Of a DNA stretch of 12,599 nt, positions 1 to 8,691 are shown piece after piece. The stretch covers positions 14,171 through 26,769 of the forward strand of contig PLNO01000188.1 of assembly GCA_003141795.1 (NCBI GenBank), given 5' to 3'. Both the position numbers and the translations under genes were made by a program. This stretch comes from Spirochaetaceae bacterium. Lineage in GTDB: Bacteria; Spirochaetota; Spirochaetia; SZUA-6; Fen-1364. A model generated the notes under the pieces. The model did not search any database. It was not told the origin of the DNA and saw nothing but the letters and a program-made list of their open reading frames with translations. Each line of letters starts with the position of its first letter. The first letter of the stretch is position 1.

Positions 1-1
1 G

Positions 2-544
2 GGCGGCGTGCATCGCGGAGCGTCGGAGACGTTCGATCTCTCCGCCGACCTCACCGAGCTCGCCTCCACCTCGGTGTGCGTCGTCTCCGCTGGCGCGAAA
101 GCCATCCTCGACCTGCCGAAAACGCTGGAGATGCTCGAGACCCTCGGGGTCCCCGTCGTCGGTTTCGCCACGTCGGAGTTCCCGGCGTTCTACTCCCGGT
201 CGAGTGGTCTGCCCATCCCTCTGCGCGCCGATTCCGCCGACCAGATCGCCTCCATGCTGAAGCTTCAGCGCTCGTTGGGATTGCCCCAGGGCATGCTGGT
301 TGCCAACCCCGTTCCCGCTGAATGGGAGATCCCCCGGGCCGTAATGGACGCGTGGATCGAGCATGCGATGAAGGACCTCGGCGCACGCGGGGTGAGCGGG
401 AAGGCAGTCACGCCGTTCCTCCTCTCCCGCATTGTCGAGCTTTCCGGCGGGGCATCGCTTTCGACGAACGTGAAGCTCTTCCACGCGAACGTCCACCTCG
501 CCTGCCAGATCGCCGCGGCAATGAGCGGCGTCAGTTCCCGGTAG
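2..544 (+). CDS. psuG: Pseudouridine-5'-phosphate glycosidase, C-terminal part (5' end outside window)
   Basis: This enzyme reversibly splits pseudouridine 5'-phosphate into uracil and ribose 5-phosphate in the cytoplasm. The reading frame is open from base 2 and the gene starts upstream of the window; the GTG at base 8 is an internal valine in a GGVHRG motif. About 180 residues remain of a family usually near 310. The visible active-site residues are His (bases 11-13), Asp in the SADL motif (47-49) and Lys in the SAGAK motif (98-100). Their spacing matches E. coli PsuG His137, Asp149 and the Schiff-base Lys166 as I recall them. The conserved EFPAFYSRSSG stretch and the C-terminal segment SLSTNVKLFHANVHLACQIA are also present. 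Its stop codon overlaps the 3' end of the opposing M16 gene by 14 bases, leaving no room for a separate terminator. A kinase partner (PsuK) is not in the window. The family call is secure. Confidence 0.95.
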   Translation, partial: GGVHRGASETFDLSADLTELASTSVCVVSAGAKAILDLPKTLEMLETLGVPVVGFATSEFPAFYSRSSGLPIPLRADSADQIASMLKLQRSLGLPQGMLVANPVPAEWEIPRAVMDAWIEHAMKDLGARGVSGKAVTPFLLSRIVELSGGASLSTNVKLFHANVHLACQIAAAMSGVSSR

Positions 545-2030
545 ACCCGAGGAAGTCCGCCCGCTTGATTCCCGCGAGCAGCGCGGGGTCTCCGAGCACC
601 GTCCAGACGGTGGGATTGTCCACGAGGTATTTTCTGGCAACGCGTATCACGTCGTCGGCGCTCACCGCCTGGATCCTGTCCATCAGGAGCAGGTAGTCCC
701 TGTAGTCACCGTCGTAGATGATGGACCAGGCGACCTGCGCCGCAATGGAGGTGTTGGTCTGTTCCCCTGAGTAGAACTCGGCGAGGTACTTCGTCTTATA
801 GAACGGGAGCGCATCCGCGATGGGAACGAAGGAGCTCGCGGCGGCGGCCTGCACGGTGCCGATCCCGCTCTTGCCGGCGGCCGATGCCGAGACGTTCCCC
901 CCGAGGCTCCTGCCCGAAGTGAGCACGGCAATGGATTGGTCGATGAGCGGCTTCAACGTGCCGGGCACGGAGGACTTGAACACGGTGATGTCCCCGTAGG
1001 AGGCGTCGAACCCGTGGACACCGGCTGAGGCGTCGTAGGCCGCGCCGTTACGCGTTCGCACGATCTCGAACAGGACGTCGCTCAGCAGATCGAAGGCGAC
1101 AAGGGAGGCGGCATAGTCGGGGTCCCGGGGGCCCGGCATGGCGAAGTCGCCGCGGGCATAGGCGAGGCCTTCGGACTGCGGGTAAGGCACGAGGAGGAGA
1201 TCGGGCTTCACTTTGCCGACGAAGCTCGGCACGGGCGGTCGTGTATACGTGGTCCGTGGCATGGTCCCGAACGTCGCGTCCAGCCGTGCGACGAGCTTCG
1301 AGGTGTCGAAATCCCCGACGGCAACGATGAACAGGCGTCCCGATCCGACCGTCCGGGCGTAATAGCTCTTCACATCGTCCAGCGTGATGGCATCCAGCGA
1401 CTTTCCCACTCCCTCCCAGCTTGCCGCGTAGGGATGCCCTGCGAACAGCGACTCGTGGAGCCGCTGGACGGTCAGGGAGTAGGGATCGTTTTCCGACTGC
1501 TGTTTCATGAGCTTGAAGTCCCTCATCACCTGGGGGAACTCCTCGGGGTTCCACGACGGGTGGAGGAACGCATCGGCGAACAGCGGGAACAGCTCGTCGA
1601 AGTACGTGTCGATGGCCACGAGGTCGAGCGAAGACCCGTCGAATGACTGGTAGCGCGGGGAGATGCTGGCGGAATCCTCGAACAGCGCTCGCTGCACGTC
1701 CGCGTACGTGTAGCGAGCCGAGCCCCGGGCCATCATGGTGAGCATCGCCGCTTCGAGGCCGGCCTTTTCCACCGGGGTGAAGGCGACGTGGCCGCGGAGC
1801 ATGACGCGCAGCGTGAGGATCCTGTTGGCGGTGGCGCGCTTCATCACGACGGGGATGCCGTTGCGCAGCGTTGCCACCGTGAAGGTGGGTATGTTCTCCT
1901 TCGCGAACGCGTTGATGCTGCCGGAATCGATGACGGGCTGGTCCCGGGTGAGCTCAAGGGCCTGCCCGGCCAGTGACTGCGCACAGAGGAACGCGACGAG
2001 GAGGAGGGCGGGAGCAACGAGATGCTTCAT
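531..2030 (-). CDS. M16 peptidase-family protein lacking the zinc site (probable non-catalytic partner subunit)
   Basis: A 499-residue secreted protein of the insulinase/M16B family. An N-terminal signal peptide (residues 1 to about 24, hydrophobic core LVAPALLLVAFL) points to export to the periplasm. The zinc-binding HxxEH motif is absent: the aligned stretch after Gly91 reads LEAAMLTMM, so the two His and the Glu are replaced by Ala94, Thr98 and Leu97. The C-terminal half keeps the M16 R/Y motif, RTRNGAAY at residues 325-332, which in this family helps position substrate. In known M16B heterodimers one subunit carries zinc and the other the R/Y pair, so this is inferred to be the R/Y subunit of the gene just upstream. 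The start is the ATG of an ATGA overlap with the upstream stop codon (2027-2030), preceded by GGGAGG at 2037-2042 with a 6-base spacer. The longer open frame extending to 2762 is a shadow of the upstream gene. Confidence 0.92.
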   Translation of the reverse strand: MKHLVAPALLLVAFLCAQSLAGQALELTRDQPVIDSGSINAFAKENIPTFTVATLRNGIPVVMKRATANRILTLRVMLRGHVAFTPVEKAGLEAAMLTMMARGSARYTYADVQRALFEDSASISPRYQSFDGSSLDLVAIDTYFDELFPLFADAFLHPSWNPEEFPQVMRDFKLMKQQSENDPYSLTVQRLHESLFAGHPYAASWEGVGKSLDAITLDDVKSYYARTVGSGRLFIVAVGDFDTSKLVARLDATFGTMPRTTYTRPPVPSFVGKVKPDLLLVPYPQSEGLAYARGDFAMPGPRDPDYAASLVAFDLLSDVLFEIVRTRNGAAYDASAGVHGFDASYGDITVFKSSVPGTLKPLIDQSIAVLTSGRSLGGNVSASAAGKSGIGTVQAAAASSFVPIADALPFYKTKYLAEFYSGEQTNTSIAAQVAWSIIYDGDYRDYLLLMDRIQAVSADDVIRVARKYLVDNPTVWTVLGDPALLAGIKRADFLGSTGN

Positions 2031-3490
2031 CGCGCGCCTCCCTTGTCCGCCCACCAGTACGCGTTGTCCTTCGTGACAAGCGCCCATCCCTGCTTCTCGG
2101 CTGATGCCTTCTCCCTCGCGAAATCCCCGGGGTTCATGCGCACGGAAAGCACGCTCGTGGGGCCCAGCACGTAGGTGGAGAGGAACGAGGCGATGTTCTT
2201 TGCGCCCACCCGGCGCAGCGCATCGTCGTAGCCCATGTAGTACGCCGTGCTTGCGGTCGACCACAGATCCGAGAGCCCGCTGATGAAGCCGTCCACTGTT
2301 TCCCTTTCGAGCACCCTCTGGTCCCCGATCTGACGGACCAGGACGTCGAAGTCCTTCTGCACGAAATAGTCGGGCGAGGAGGCGATCGATGCCATTTCCC
2401 CGAGGAATGCCTTCTTCAGGGAGAGGAGCCGCTGGAATGTGTCCTTGTTCGGGTCGGTGACCATGAGCGTGGAAAATGAGACGTACCCGCCGTCGCGCAG
2501 CGTCCTGTAGGAGGCGTTCATGTAGTCCTTCCTGTACAGGCCCGGTACCGCGGCGAAGATGCGGGATTTGAACCTCCCGTTGGGATCGTCGAGGAGGCTT
2601 CCCCAGACGTCGGCGGCATACGTCGAAACAGGATCCCGTGTCACGTCGGGACCCCGGAAGGAAAGGCTCGCCGCAGCGACACCCGCGTACATCTGCTCGT
2701 CCGGATAGACGAGGAACAGGTCCTTCGGCGGCGCCTCCTGGGGAGGGGGCGTCGGGACCCACGGGTCGCGCGCCCGGGGCCAGTCGCCGAACGACTTCTG
2801 GACGGCCGCGAGCACGCGCGCGGGGTCGACGTCACCGCCGACGAACAGCGCGGCGTTGTTGGGAACGTACCACGTGTCATGAATCGCGCGCAGGGTCTGC
2901 ACCGTCGCGGAGCGCACGAGGGGCTCCGAGCCGCTCACGTCCTTGCGCCAGGGATACTTCCAGAACAGCGCCTTTTGGACTGCCGCGCCGAAGATGTTTC
3001 CCGGGTCGCTGAGGTAGCCGAGGATTTCGTTCACAACGACGTCCTTCTCCGTGGAGAGCTCACCCGGATCCAGGAGCGGGGACCGTACTGCATCGGCCCA
3101 GAACTGGATCCCCTTATCCACCCTGTCCGCGGGAACGGTGAAGTAGTAGGTGACGTTCTCCCCCGAGGTCCCGCCGTTCCAGTCGCTGACGCCCAGCTCC
3201 TTCATGGCAGCCTGGAGGTCCGATTGCGTGGGATGCGCCGCATTCCCCTTGAAGAGCATGTGCTCGTAGAGATGGAAGAGGCCCGCCGTGCCGGGGGTCT
3301 GGCTGATCGAGCCCGTGCGGAAAGTGATCTGGACCCGAGCCAGGGGGACAGAGTGGTTCTCCACGAGGAACACCTCCATCCCATTGGCGAGTGTGGAGCT
3401 GGAAAGCCCCTCCCTTCCCTCAGCGGGTAGCGCGACTGTCGGGACGAGCGCCGTGAGCAGCAACGCAAGAAGCTTGATCTGCCAGGACAT
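2027..3490 (-). CDS. M16-family zinc metallopeptidase (catalytic subunit)
   Basis: A 487-residue secreted peptidase of the insulinase/M16B family (processing peptidase and PqqL relatives). Residues 1 to about 23 form a signal peptide with a leucine-rich core. The inverted zinc motif HLYEH lies at residues 73-77. The third metal ligand is expected at Glu155 in EKDVVVNEI, at the usual distance, with the conserved helper Glu148 seven residues before it. The C-terminal half ([11 protein letters not shown] onward) has the fold signature but no clear R/Y substrate motif, which the downstream partner supplies. It probably degrades peptides in the periplasm. The start is the ATG preceded by AGGAGG (3499-3504, 8-base spacer) and followed at once by the signal peptide; the longer in-frame extension toward 4168 is antisense to the glutamate dehydrogenase. 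It is first in a two-gene operon and is coupled to the next gene through an ATGA overlap. Confidence 0.95.
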   Translation of the reverse strand: MSWQIKLLALLLTALVPTVALPAEGREGLSSSTLANGMEVFLVENHSVPLARVQITFRTGSISQTPGTAGLFHLYEHMLFKGNAAHPTQSDLQAAMKELGVSDWNGGTSGENVTYYFTVPADRVDKGIQFWADAVRSPLLDPGELSTEKDVVVNEILGYLSDPGNIFGAAVQKALFWKYPWRKDVSGSEPLVRSATVQTLRAIHDTWYVPNNAALFVGGDVDPARVLAAVQKSFGDWPRARDPWVPTPPPQEAPPKDLFLVYPDEQMYAGVAAASLSFRGPDVTRDPVSTYAADVWGSLLDDPNGRFKSRIFAAVPGLYRKDYMNASYRTLRDGGYVSFSTLMVTDPNKDTFQRLLSLKKAFLGEMASIASSPDYFVQKDFDVLVRQIGDQRVLERETVDGFISGLSDLWSTASTAYYMGYDDALRRVGAKNIASFLSTYVLGPTSVLSVRMNPGDFAREKASAEKQGWALVTKDNAYWWADKGGAR

Positions 3491-3667
3491 CCGTTGAGCC
3501 TCCTCGAACCTCGGTTGCACGATAGAATATACAGTGCATTGCAGGTTTATGTATCGGCGGGTGGCGCTCGCGGCTCTCTTGCATTCTGGAATTCTTGCGC
3601 ATATGATCGGCTTCAAGAAGGCGTGGGGACAAATCACACCAGAGCCCCATCGCAAGGAGATACAGAC
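3491..3667. promoter_or_regulatory. Divergent intergenic control region
   Basis: These 177 bases separate the M16 pair (leftward) from the glutamate dehydrogenase operon (rightward) and are much more AT-rich in the middle than the flanking genes. The rightward promoter is listed separately. For the leftward genes an AT-rich element reading TATATT on the minus strand (3526-3531) is the best -10 candidate, but no good -35 lies at the right distance. A short dyad, ATACA (3529-3533) and TGTAT (3550-3554), flanks this area and could be an operator or chance. No coding sequence is supported here. Confidence 0.4.
3579..3607 (+). promoter_or_regulatory. Putative sigma-70 promoter of the glutamate dehydrogenase operon
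   Basis: A TTGCAT -35 (3579-3584) and a TATGAT -10 (3602-3607, five of six consensus bases) are separated by exactly 17 bases. This predicts transcription from about base 3614 with a leader near 54 bases that contains the AAGGAG ribosome site (3654-3659). The -35 matches only at TTG, so the call is moderate. Confidence 0.5.
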
Positions 3668-4915
3668 ATGGCTGAACTCAACCCCTTCAAAATTGCGCAG
3701 AGACAACTGGATGCCGCGGCCGCTACGCTCGGCCTGGACGAGGCGACGCATCAGCTCCTGCGCTGGCCGCAGCGCGAGCTGCAGGTGACGATTCCCGTCC
3801 GCATGGACGACGGCAAGGTCCGCATTTTCCACGGCTACCGCGTTCAGTACAACGGTGCCCGCGGACCGACCAAAGGCGGGCTGCGCTGGCATCCCGACGA
3901 GACGATCGATACGGTGCGGGCGCTCTCCGCGTGGATGACGTGGAAGACGGCAGTCGTCGACATCCCCCTCGGGGGGGCCAAAGGCGGGGTGACCTGCAAC
4001 CCGAAGGAGCTGTCCACCGGGGAAAAGGAGCGGCTTGCCCGCGCATACGTGCGTGCAGTGGGACGCTTCCTCTCGGAGACGCGCGACGTGCCCGCACCCG
4101 ACGTCTACACCACCCCTGAGATCATGGCGTGGATGATGGACGAATACGAGACGATCATCGGCGAGCACAGCCCCGGGGTCATCACGGGAAAACCCATTGC
4201 GCTGGGCGGATCCGCGGGACGCGGGGACGCAACGGCACGCGGGGGCCTGTACATCGTGCGCGAAGCTGCGAAGAAGCTCTCGATCGACCTCAACGGGAAA
4301 ACCCTTGCGATCATGGGGTTTGGCAACGCCGGTCAGTTCGCCGCCTCACTCGGCGCGGAGCTCCTCGGGCTGAAGCTCGTGGCAGCCTCGGATTCGAACG
4401 GCGGCGTGTACAACGCGAAAGGCCTGGACGTCAAGGCGCTGGTCGCCCACAAGCAGAAGACGGGAAGCCTCGACAAGTTCCCCGGTGCGGAGAGCATCAC
4501 GAGCGAGAAGCTGCTCGAGCTCGACGTCACCGTGCTGATCCCGGCAGCGCTGGAGAACGTCATCACGGACGTCAACGCGGCGCGTATCAAGGCGAAGATC
4601 GTCTGCGAGCTCGCCAACGGCCCCACCACCCCCGAAGCCGACGCCATCCTGTACAAGAACGGCGTGTTCGTGCTCCCCGACTTCCTGGCGAATGCGGGCG
4701 GCGTCACCGGCTCCTATTTCGAGCAGGTGCAGAACGCGTACAACTACTACTGGAATCTTGAGACGGTCTACAGCCGCCTGGACGAGAAGATGACCAAGGC
4801 CTTCAACGACGTGTACGCCATGCACGAAAAGCACAAGGTGAACATGCGCGATGCCGCGTACCTCGTGTCGGTGAGCAGGGTGGCGGAAGCCTGCAAGCTG
4901 CGCGGGTGGGTGTAA
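3668..4915 (+). CDS. gdhA: Glutamate dehydrogenase (hexameric type)
   Basis: A 415-residue cytoplasmic enzyme that interconverts glutamate with 2-oxoglutarate plus ammonia using NAD(P). The length fits the compact hexameric class. The glutamate-binding lysine lies in GPTKGGLRW (Lys69), the catalytic lysine in GGAKGG (Lys105) and the catalytic aspartate in PAPDVYT (Asp145). The Rossmann motif GFGNAG is at residues 217-222, with Asp242 in ASDSNGG near the end of the second strand; this does not settle NAD versus NADP. The C-terminal [11 protein letters not shown] signature is present. The ATG is chosen because AAGGAG (3654-3659) sits 8 bases upstream; an in-frame extension from 3494 crosses the promoter and has no family match. 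It is the first gene of an apparent operon, and its last 10 bases overlap the next open frame. Confidence 0.97.
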   Translation: MAELNPFKIAQRQLDAAAATLGLDEATHQLLRWPQRELQVTIPVRMDDGKVRIFHGYRVQYNGARGPTKGGLRWHPDETIDTVRALSAWMTWKTAVVDIPLGGAKGGVTCNPKELSTGEKERLARAYVRAVGRFLSETRDVPAPDVYTTPEIMAWMMDEYETIIGEHSPGVITGKPIALGGSAGRGDATARGGLYIVREAAKKLSIDLNGKTLAIMGFGNAGQFAASLGAELLGLKLVAASDSNGGVYNAKGLDVKALVAHKQKTGSLDKFPGAESITSEKLLELDVTVLIPAALENVITDVNAARIKAKIVCELANGPTTPEADAILYKNGVFVLPDFLANAGGVTGSYFEQVQNAYNYYWNLETVYSRLDEKMTKAFNDVYAMHEKHKVNMRDAAYLVSVSRVAEACKLRGWV

Positions 4916-7209
4916 GCCAGCCGAACCAGCCCCTGAGCACCGTCAGGGGCTACAGGCTGTTCAAGCTCATCTCCCGCTACCCGGATCTCCTGCCCAAGAT
5001 GCGCTCCACGTTCCTCGACGTGCTGGTGGAGCGCGGGGTGGTCTCCCGGGAGACGCTCCCCCGTATGGTGGCGGATCAGATGAGGGCTGAGGGCGCAGAG
5101 GACACCGAGAGCCTTCGCATCGAGTATACGGACAGCCTCATCGACCTCCTCTTCGCGAACACCCTCAGCCCCGACGAAGCGGAGAACTGGGTCAACCTCG
5201 TGCGCAAGCGCGACAGGTGCCAGGAGCTGGGCAGGGTCGTTGCCAGCGATCGCTCCAGCCCCGAGGCGATCTGGAAGGCGTTGCGCGAGTTCTGCGACAT
5301 CCCCAAGGGAGAGATCTACATTTCCGCCGAGGAGGCGGAGGGGATCCGCGTGGCGCTTCTGTCCAATTACATCTCCAGCCAGCTCCCCTTCATCGGCATC
5401 GCGAAAAACTTCGTCACCATCCGCGACGTCGACGCCGTCCTCGCGCATACCATCGGCCACGTGGCGTATCCGGGGAAGCTCGGAGGCAAGGCCGCGGGAA
5501 TGATCGTTGCGCAGAAGATACTGCTGCCCATCCTCATCGAGCGAGACCCCGAGCTCGAGAAGTACATCACGGTGCCCGATACGTGGTACATCAGCTCGGG
5601 GGTCTTTTCGGACTTCATCGACAGGAACCATTTCTACGGGTTCCATACCCACAAGTACCGCGATCGCGATGCCATCGACGAGGAATACAGGCGCATCGGC
5701 GGGCTTTTCGCGAGCGCCGAGTTCCCGCCCGACGTCATGGAGGAGTTCCGCGTTCTCATCCGGGAGATCGGGGAGCACCCCATCATCGTGCGGTCCTCCA
5801 GCTACCTGGAGGACAGTTTCGGATTGGCGTTCTCCGGCAAGTACCAGTCGATCTTCCTCGCCAATCAGGGCACCGAGGATGAGCGGCTCTCCGCGTTCGT
5901 CCTCGGGGTGAAAACGGTGCTCGCCAGCATGTACGGCCCGGACCCCATCATCTACCGACGGGACCACGGCCTCCTGGACTACAACGAGCGCATGGCGATG
6001 ATCGTGCAGAAGGTCGTCGGACGAAGGTTCGGGGACTGGTTTTTCCCGCTTGCCGCCGGGGTCATGTACTCGCTGAACTCCTGGGTGTGGAACCCCAGGA
6101 TCCATAAGTCGGACGGCCTCGTGCGCCTCGTCTTCGGCCTGGGAACGCGCGCCGTGGACCGGGTCGGCGGCGACTATCCCCGCATGATCGCACTGAGCCA
6201 TCCCTCCCTCCGTCCCGAGGTCACCGCGGACCAGGTCTACAAATACTCCCAGAAGATGGTGGACGCCATAAACCTCAAGACGGGAAGCCTGGAGACGGTG
6301 GACTTCCGCTCACTCGCCGGAGAGACGGAACACCCCGATCTGTTCCTGGCCGTTTCCCTTTCGGCGGACGGCGACATGCGCGCCCCGCTCTTCAAGACGC
6401 AGGACCTCCCGCCATCGGCGTCCTGCGTCACCTTCGACAACCTGCTCACGCATTCGCCCTTCGTTCCGCTGGTGAAGAAGGTCCTCGCCAAGGTGCAGGC
6501 CGCCTATGGACGGCCGGTGGACATGGAGTTCGCGTGGGACGAGGACCGGCTGTACATCCTCCAGTGCAGGTCCCTCTCCCTCCGCCGCGAGGTGGATCGT
6601 ATCGTCCTGCCGAAGAACGTGCCCGACGCCGACGTCCTGTTCATCACCCGTTCGGGGTTATCCACCGTGCAGATCTCCGACATCGAGTACGTCGTGTACG
6701 TGGACCCGCGCGCGTACGACCGCCTGGGCACCGTGGAGGCCAAGCACAGGGCGGGGTGGGCGGTCGGCCAGATCAACAAGCGCCTCGCAGGCCGGCGCTA
6801 CGCGTTGCTCGGTCCGGGGCGCTGGGGCAGCAACGACATCAACCTCGGCGTGCCCGTCTCCTACGCGGACATCAACAACACGCGTCTGCTGGTGGAGATC
6901 GCCTTCGCCCGCGACGGCTACACTCCCGAGGTTTCCTATGGAACTCACTTCTTCCAGGACCTCGTGGAGGCGGACATCGCCATGATACCGCTGTACCCCG
7001 ACACCACGGGGAGCATGCTGAAGGAGCACCTGCTGCTGCACTCGCCGAACGCCCTCGCGGAGATCGATCCCGCGCTACGCGACATGGAAGGCGTGATCCA
7101 CGTGCTGCACGTGCCCGCTGTGAGAGAGGGCTGGCTGCTGCACGTTCTCCTGGACGGAGAGGCGCAGGAAGGCATCGGAATGTTCGGCCCGGCGACCCAG
7201 CGGGGCTGA
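4906..7209 (+). CDS. PEP-synthase/PPDK-type ATP-grasp protein without phosphohistidine domain
   Basis: A 767-residue protein of unproven function. Residues 1 to about 185 are a mainly helical N-terminal region I cannot name. Residues about 190-555 resemble the nucleotide-binding domain of PEP synthase and pyruvate phosphate dikinase: LGGKAAG (Lys195), IIVRSSS (Arg296), DMEF (Glu541) and LQCR (Gln553). The Glu-Gln spacing of 12 equals that of PPDK Glu323/Gln335 as I recall it, so ATP binding looks intact. The swivelling phosphohistidine domain (GGxTSHxA) and the PEP-binding barrel are missing. In their place is a C-terminal domain of about 200 residues with GPGRWGS (636-642) followed by a [11 protein letters not shown] stretch. 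Annotating this as PEP synthase would be wrong; a phosphotransferase or regulatory role is possible. The start is probably the GTG overlapping the gdhA stop; it has no clear SD, so it may rely on coupling. The next in-frame ATG is at 4999. Confidence 0.8.
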   Translation: MGVSQPNQPLSTVRGYRLFKLISRYPDLLPKMRSTFLDVLVERGVVSRETLPRMVADQMRAEGAEDTESLRIEYTDSLIDLLFANTLSPDEAENWVNLVRKRDRCQELGRVVASDRSSPEAIWKALREFCDIPKGEIYISAEEAEGIRVALLSNYISSQLPFIGIAKNFVTIRDVDAVLAHTIGHVAYPGKLGGKAAGMIVAQKILLPILIERDPELEKYITVPDTWYISSGVFSDFIDRNHFYGFHTHKYRDRDAIDEEYRRIGGLFASAEFPPDVMEEFRVLIREIGEHPIIVRSSSYLEDSFGLAFSGKYQSIFLANQGTEDERLSAFVLGVKTVLASMYGPDPIIYRRDHGLLDYNERMAMIVQKVVGRRFGDWFFPLAAGVMYSLNSWVWNPRIHKSDGLVRLVFGLGTRAVDRVGGDYPRMIALSHPSLRPEVTADQVYKYSQKMVDAINLKTGSLETVDFRSLAGETEHPDLFLAVSLSADGDMRAPLFKTQDLPPSASCVTFDNLLTHSPFVPLVKKVLAKVQAAYGRPVDMEFAWDEDRLYILQCRSLSLRREVDRIVLPKNVPDADVLFITRSGLSTVQISDIEYVVYVDPRAYDRLGTVEAKHRAGWAVGQINKRLAGRRYALLGPGRWGSNDINLGVPVSYADINNTRLLVEIAFARDGYTPEVSYGTHFFQDLVEADIAMIPLYPDTTGSMLKEHLLLHSPNALAEIDPALRDMEGVIHVLHVPAVREGWLLHVLLDGEAQEGIGMFGPATQRG

Positions 7210-7220
7210 AGACTGCCGCA

Positions 7221-7235
7221 AGGAGGGAAGCGGTG
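7221..7235 (+). promoter_or_regulatory. Ribosome binding site that fixes the GTG start of dihydropyrimidinase
   Basis: AGGAGG (7221-7226) stands 6 bases before GTG (7233-7235). The amino-acid sequence from this GTG matches the amidohydrolase N-terminal beta strand (LLKNGLVV). The open frame continues upstream to 6534, but that part is a shadow of the preceding gene. Confidence 0.85.
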
Positions 7236-8627
7236 AGCGTACTTCTGAAGAACGGGCTCGTCGTTACCGCAAGCGGGTCGTTCCCCGCCGACGTGTACGT
7301 GGTGGGGGAACGGATTCAGTCGGTCGGCATGGGCCTCGCGGAGCGGGCCGATGAGGTCGTGGACGCTACGGGGAAATACATCCTGCCGGGAGCGATCGAC
7401 CCCCATACCCACATCGACATGCCCTACCTCACGACGCGCTCCTCGGATGACTGGACCACGGGCTCGATCGCTGCCGCGTGCGGCGGAACCACCACGATCA
7501 TCGACTTCGGGATGCAGGGCAAAGGAGAGACGCTCCTCCAGGCCCTGGATGCAGAGCGGGAAAGGGCGGAGGGGAAGGCCGCGGTGGACTACGGGGTCCA
7601 TCTGGGCATCGGGGACGTGCGCCCCGACGTGATCGCAGAGATGAGGCGGGCGGTCCGGGAGTACGGTGTCCCGAGCTTCAAGGTGTACATGTTCTACGAT
7701 TTCAGGGTGAGCGACGCGGCGCTGATCCGACTCCTCGAGGAGACGCGGCGACAGGACGCGCTTCTCCAGCTCCACGCTGAGAGCTACGACATGATCCACA
7801 GCCTGGAAGAGCGCATGGGAGAGAAGGGCAGGAGGGATCCGCTGTCCCATGCCCGTGCGCATGCGGAGCTCGCGGAGGAGGACGCGGTGAGCCGCGCCGT
7901 GCGCGCCGTCGAGCTCACCGACGGCAGGATCTACATCGTGCATCTGTCCACCCGCAGGGGACTGGAGGTAATTCGCAGCGCACGACGCCGCGGCATCCGA
8001 GTGAACGCGGAGACTTGTCCGCAGTACCTCACCCTGTCGGAGGAGCTGTACTCCCTGCCGGACTGGAACGGGGCGAAGTACGTGATGTCCCCGCCCCTGC
8101 GCACCGCAACGGACCAGGATGCCCTCTGGGAGGGCATCCGTGACGGGCTCATCCAGACCACGGGGACCGACCATTGTCCCTTCAACTTCCATGGCCAGAA
8201 GGACATGAACGGCAGGGAGGATTGGCGGCTGATCCCCAACGGTGCGCCCGGCATCGAGACGATGCTCATGCTGATGCACTCCGAGGGCGTGGCAAAAGGC
8301 CGCATCAGCCTCGAGAGGATGGTGGAAGTCCTCTCCACGGGCACCGCACGGATGTTCGGGCTCGGCGACAAGGGAGCGATCGCCCCCGGCAAGGACGCGG
8401 ATATCGTCGTCTTCGATCCGAAGCGGAGGTTCACGATCAGTCGCGACCTCCTCCACCAGCGGGTGGATTACACGCCCTGGGAGGGTCGGGAGATCACGGG
8501 GATGCCGCAGATCGTCTACTCCCGGGGACGCCGGGTCGCCGAGTGGGCGGGGGACAGGATGCGTTTCGTCGGGGAGATCGGCCGGGGCCGATTCATAAAG
8601 CGCGCTGCGCTCCCGCGGACGCCCTGA
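7233..8627 (+). CDS. hydA: Dihydropyrimidinase / D-hydantoinase
   Basis: A 464-residue cytoplasmic zinc amidohydrolase that opens the ring of dihydrouracil, dihydrothymine or 5-substituted hydantoins to give N-carbamoyl amino acids. The binuclear metal site is complete: His58 and His60 in DPHTHID, the lysine to be carboxylated at Lys150 in SFKVYMFY, His181 in LQLHAES, His237 in YIVHLS and Asp313 in GTDHCPF. Tyr155, the substrate-binding tyrosine of the family, is present. The C-terminal GTARMFGLGDKGAIAPGKDA region closes the composite beta-sandwich. Length and residue positions are close to those of bacterial hydantoinases. Metal-site residues alone do not separate dihydropyrimidinase from hydantoinase activity. 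It lies 23 bases after the ATP-grasp gene with no promoter between, so it is probably the third gene of the gdhA operon. Neither a dihydropyrimidine dehydrogenase nor a carbamoylase gene is visible. Confidence 0.93.
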   Translation: MSVLLKNGLVVTASGSFPADVYVVGERIQSVGMGLAERADEVVDATGKYILPGAIDPHTHIDMPYLTTRSSDDWTTGSIAAACGGTTTIIDFGMQGKGETLLQALDAERERAEGKAAVDYGVHLGIGDVRPDVIAEMRRAVREYGVPSFKVYMFYDFRVSDAALIRLLEETRRQDALLQLHAESYDMIHSLEERMGEKGRRDPLSHARAHAELAEEDAVSRAVRAVELTDGRIYIVHLSTRRGLEVIRSARRRGIRVNAETCPQYLTLSEELYSLPDWNGAKYVMSPPLRTATDQDALWEGIRDGLIQTTGTDHCPFNFHGQKDMNGREDWRLIPNGAPGIETMLMLMHSEGVAKGRISLERMVEVLSTGTARMFGLGDKGAIAPGKDADIVVFDPKRRFTISRDLLHQRVDYTPWEGREITGMPQIVYSRGRRVAEWAGDRMRFVGEIGRGRFIKRAALPRTP

Positions 8628-8679
8628 AGGCCTTCCGGCATCGTCAGAATTCCCTTTCCCTTTTGCACCGACGCGTTCT

Positions 8680-8685
8680 TATATT
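8680..8685 (+). promoter_or_regulatory. Candidate -10 element directly upstream of the prenyltransferase
   Basis: TATATT (five of six consensus bases) ends 6 bases before the ATG at 8692, so transcription from it would begin at or next to the start codon. No convincing -35 lies 16-18 bases upstream; TTGCAC at 8663-8668 is only 11 bases away. The 64-base gap also holds a pyrimidine-rich run (8650-8664). Confidence 0.35.
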
Positions 8686-8691
8686 CGAAGC

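Noticed and set aside
531..2762. Upstream extension of the second M16 gene beyond 2030
   Set aside because: The extra 244 codons lie out of frame inside the catalytic M16 gene. The ATGA overlap with GGGAGG upstream and the signal peptide fix the start at 2030.
3494..3667. N-terminal extension of glutamate dehydrogenase
   Set aside because: The segment contains the predicted promoter and leader. AAGGAG 8 bases before the ATG at 3668 and the usual family length decide the start.
2027..4168. Upstream extension of the catalytic M16 gene beyond 3490 on the minus strand
   Set aside because: The added part runs antisense through the start of glutamate dehydrogenase and the divergent promoter region. 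The ATG at 3490 has a perfect SD and is followed by a signal peptide.
4768..6201. Long minus-strand open frame of 477 codons opposite the ATP-grasp gene
   Set aside because: Its composition (rich in His, Asp, Val, Arg, Gly) and lack of any domain are typical of antisense shadows in GC-rich DNA; the plus strand has recognisable motifs throughout.
4456..6292. Repeated AAGACGGGAAGCCT stretch in gdhA and in the ATP-grasp gene
   Set aside because: Both copies simply encode a Lys-Thr-Gly-Ser-Leu peptide in frame; flanks differ, so this looks like coincidence and not a mobile or regulatory repeat.
6945..8456. Long minus-strand open frame of 503 codons opposite dihydropyrimidinase
   Set aside because: Antisense to a gene with all metal ligands intact; no motif, SD or promoter supports it.
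8626..8635. GAAGGCCTTC palindrome after the dihydropyrimidinase stop as a terminator
   Set aside because: It has no loop and no T run immediately after it, so it is not a credible intrinsic terminator.
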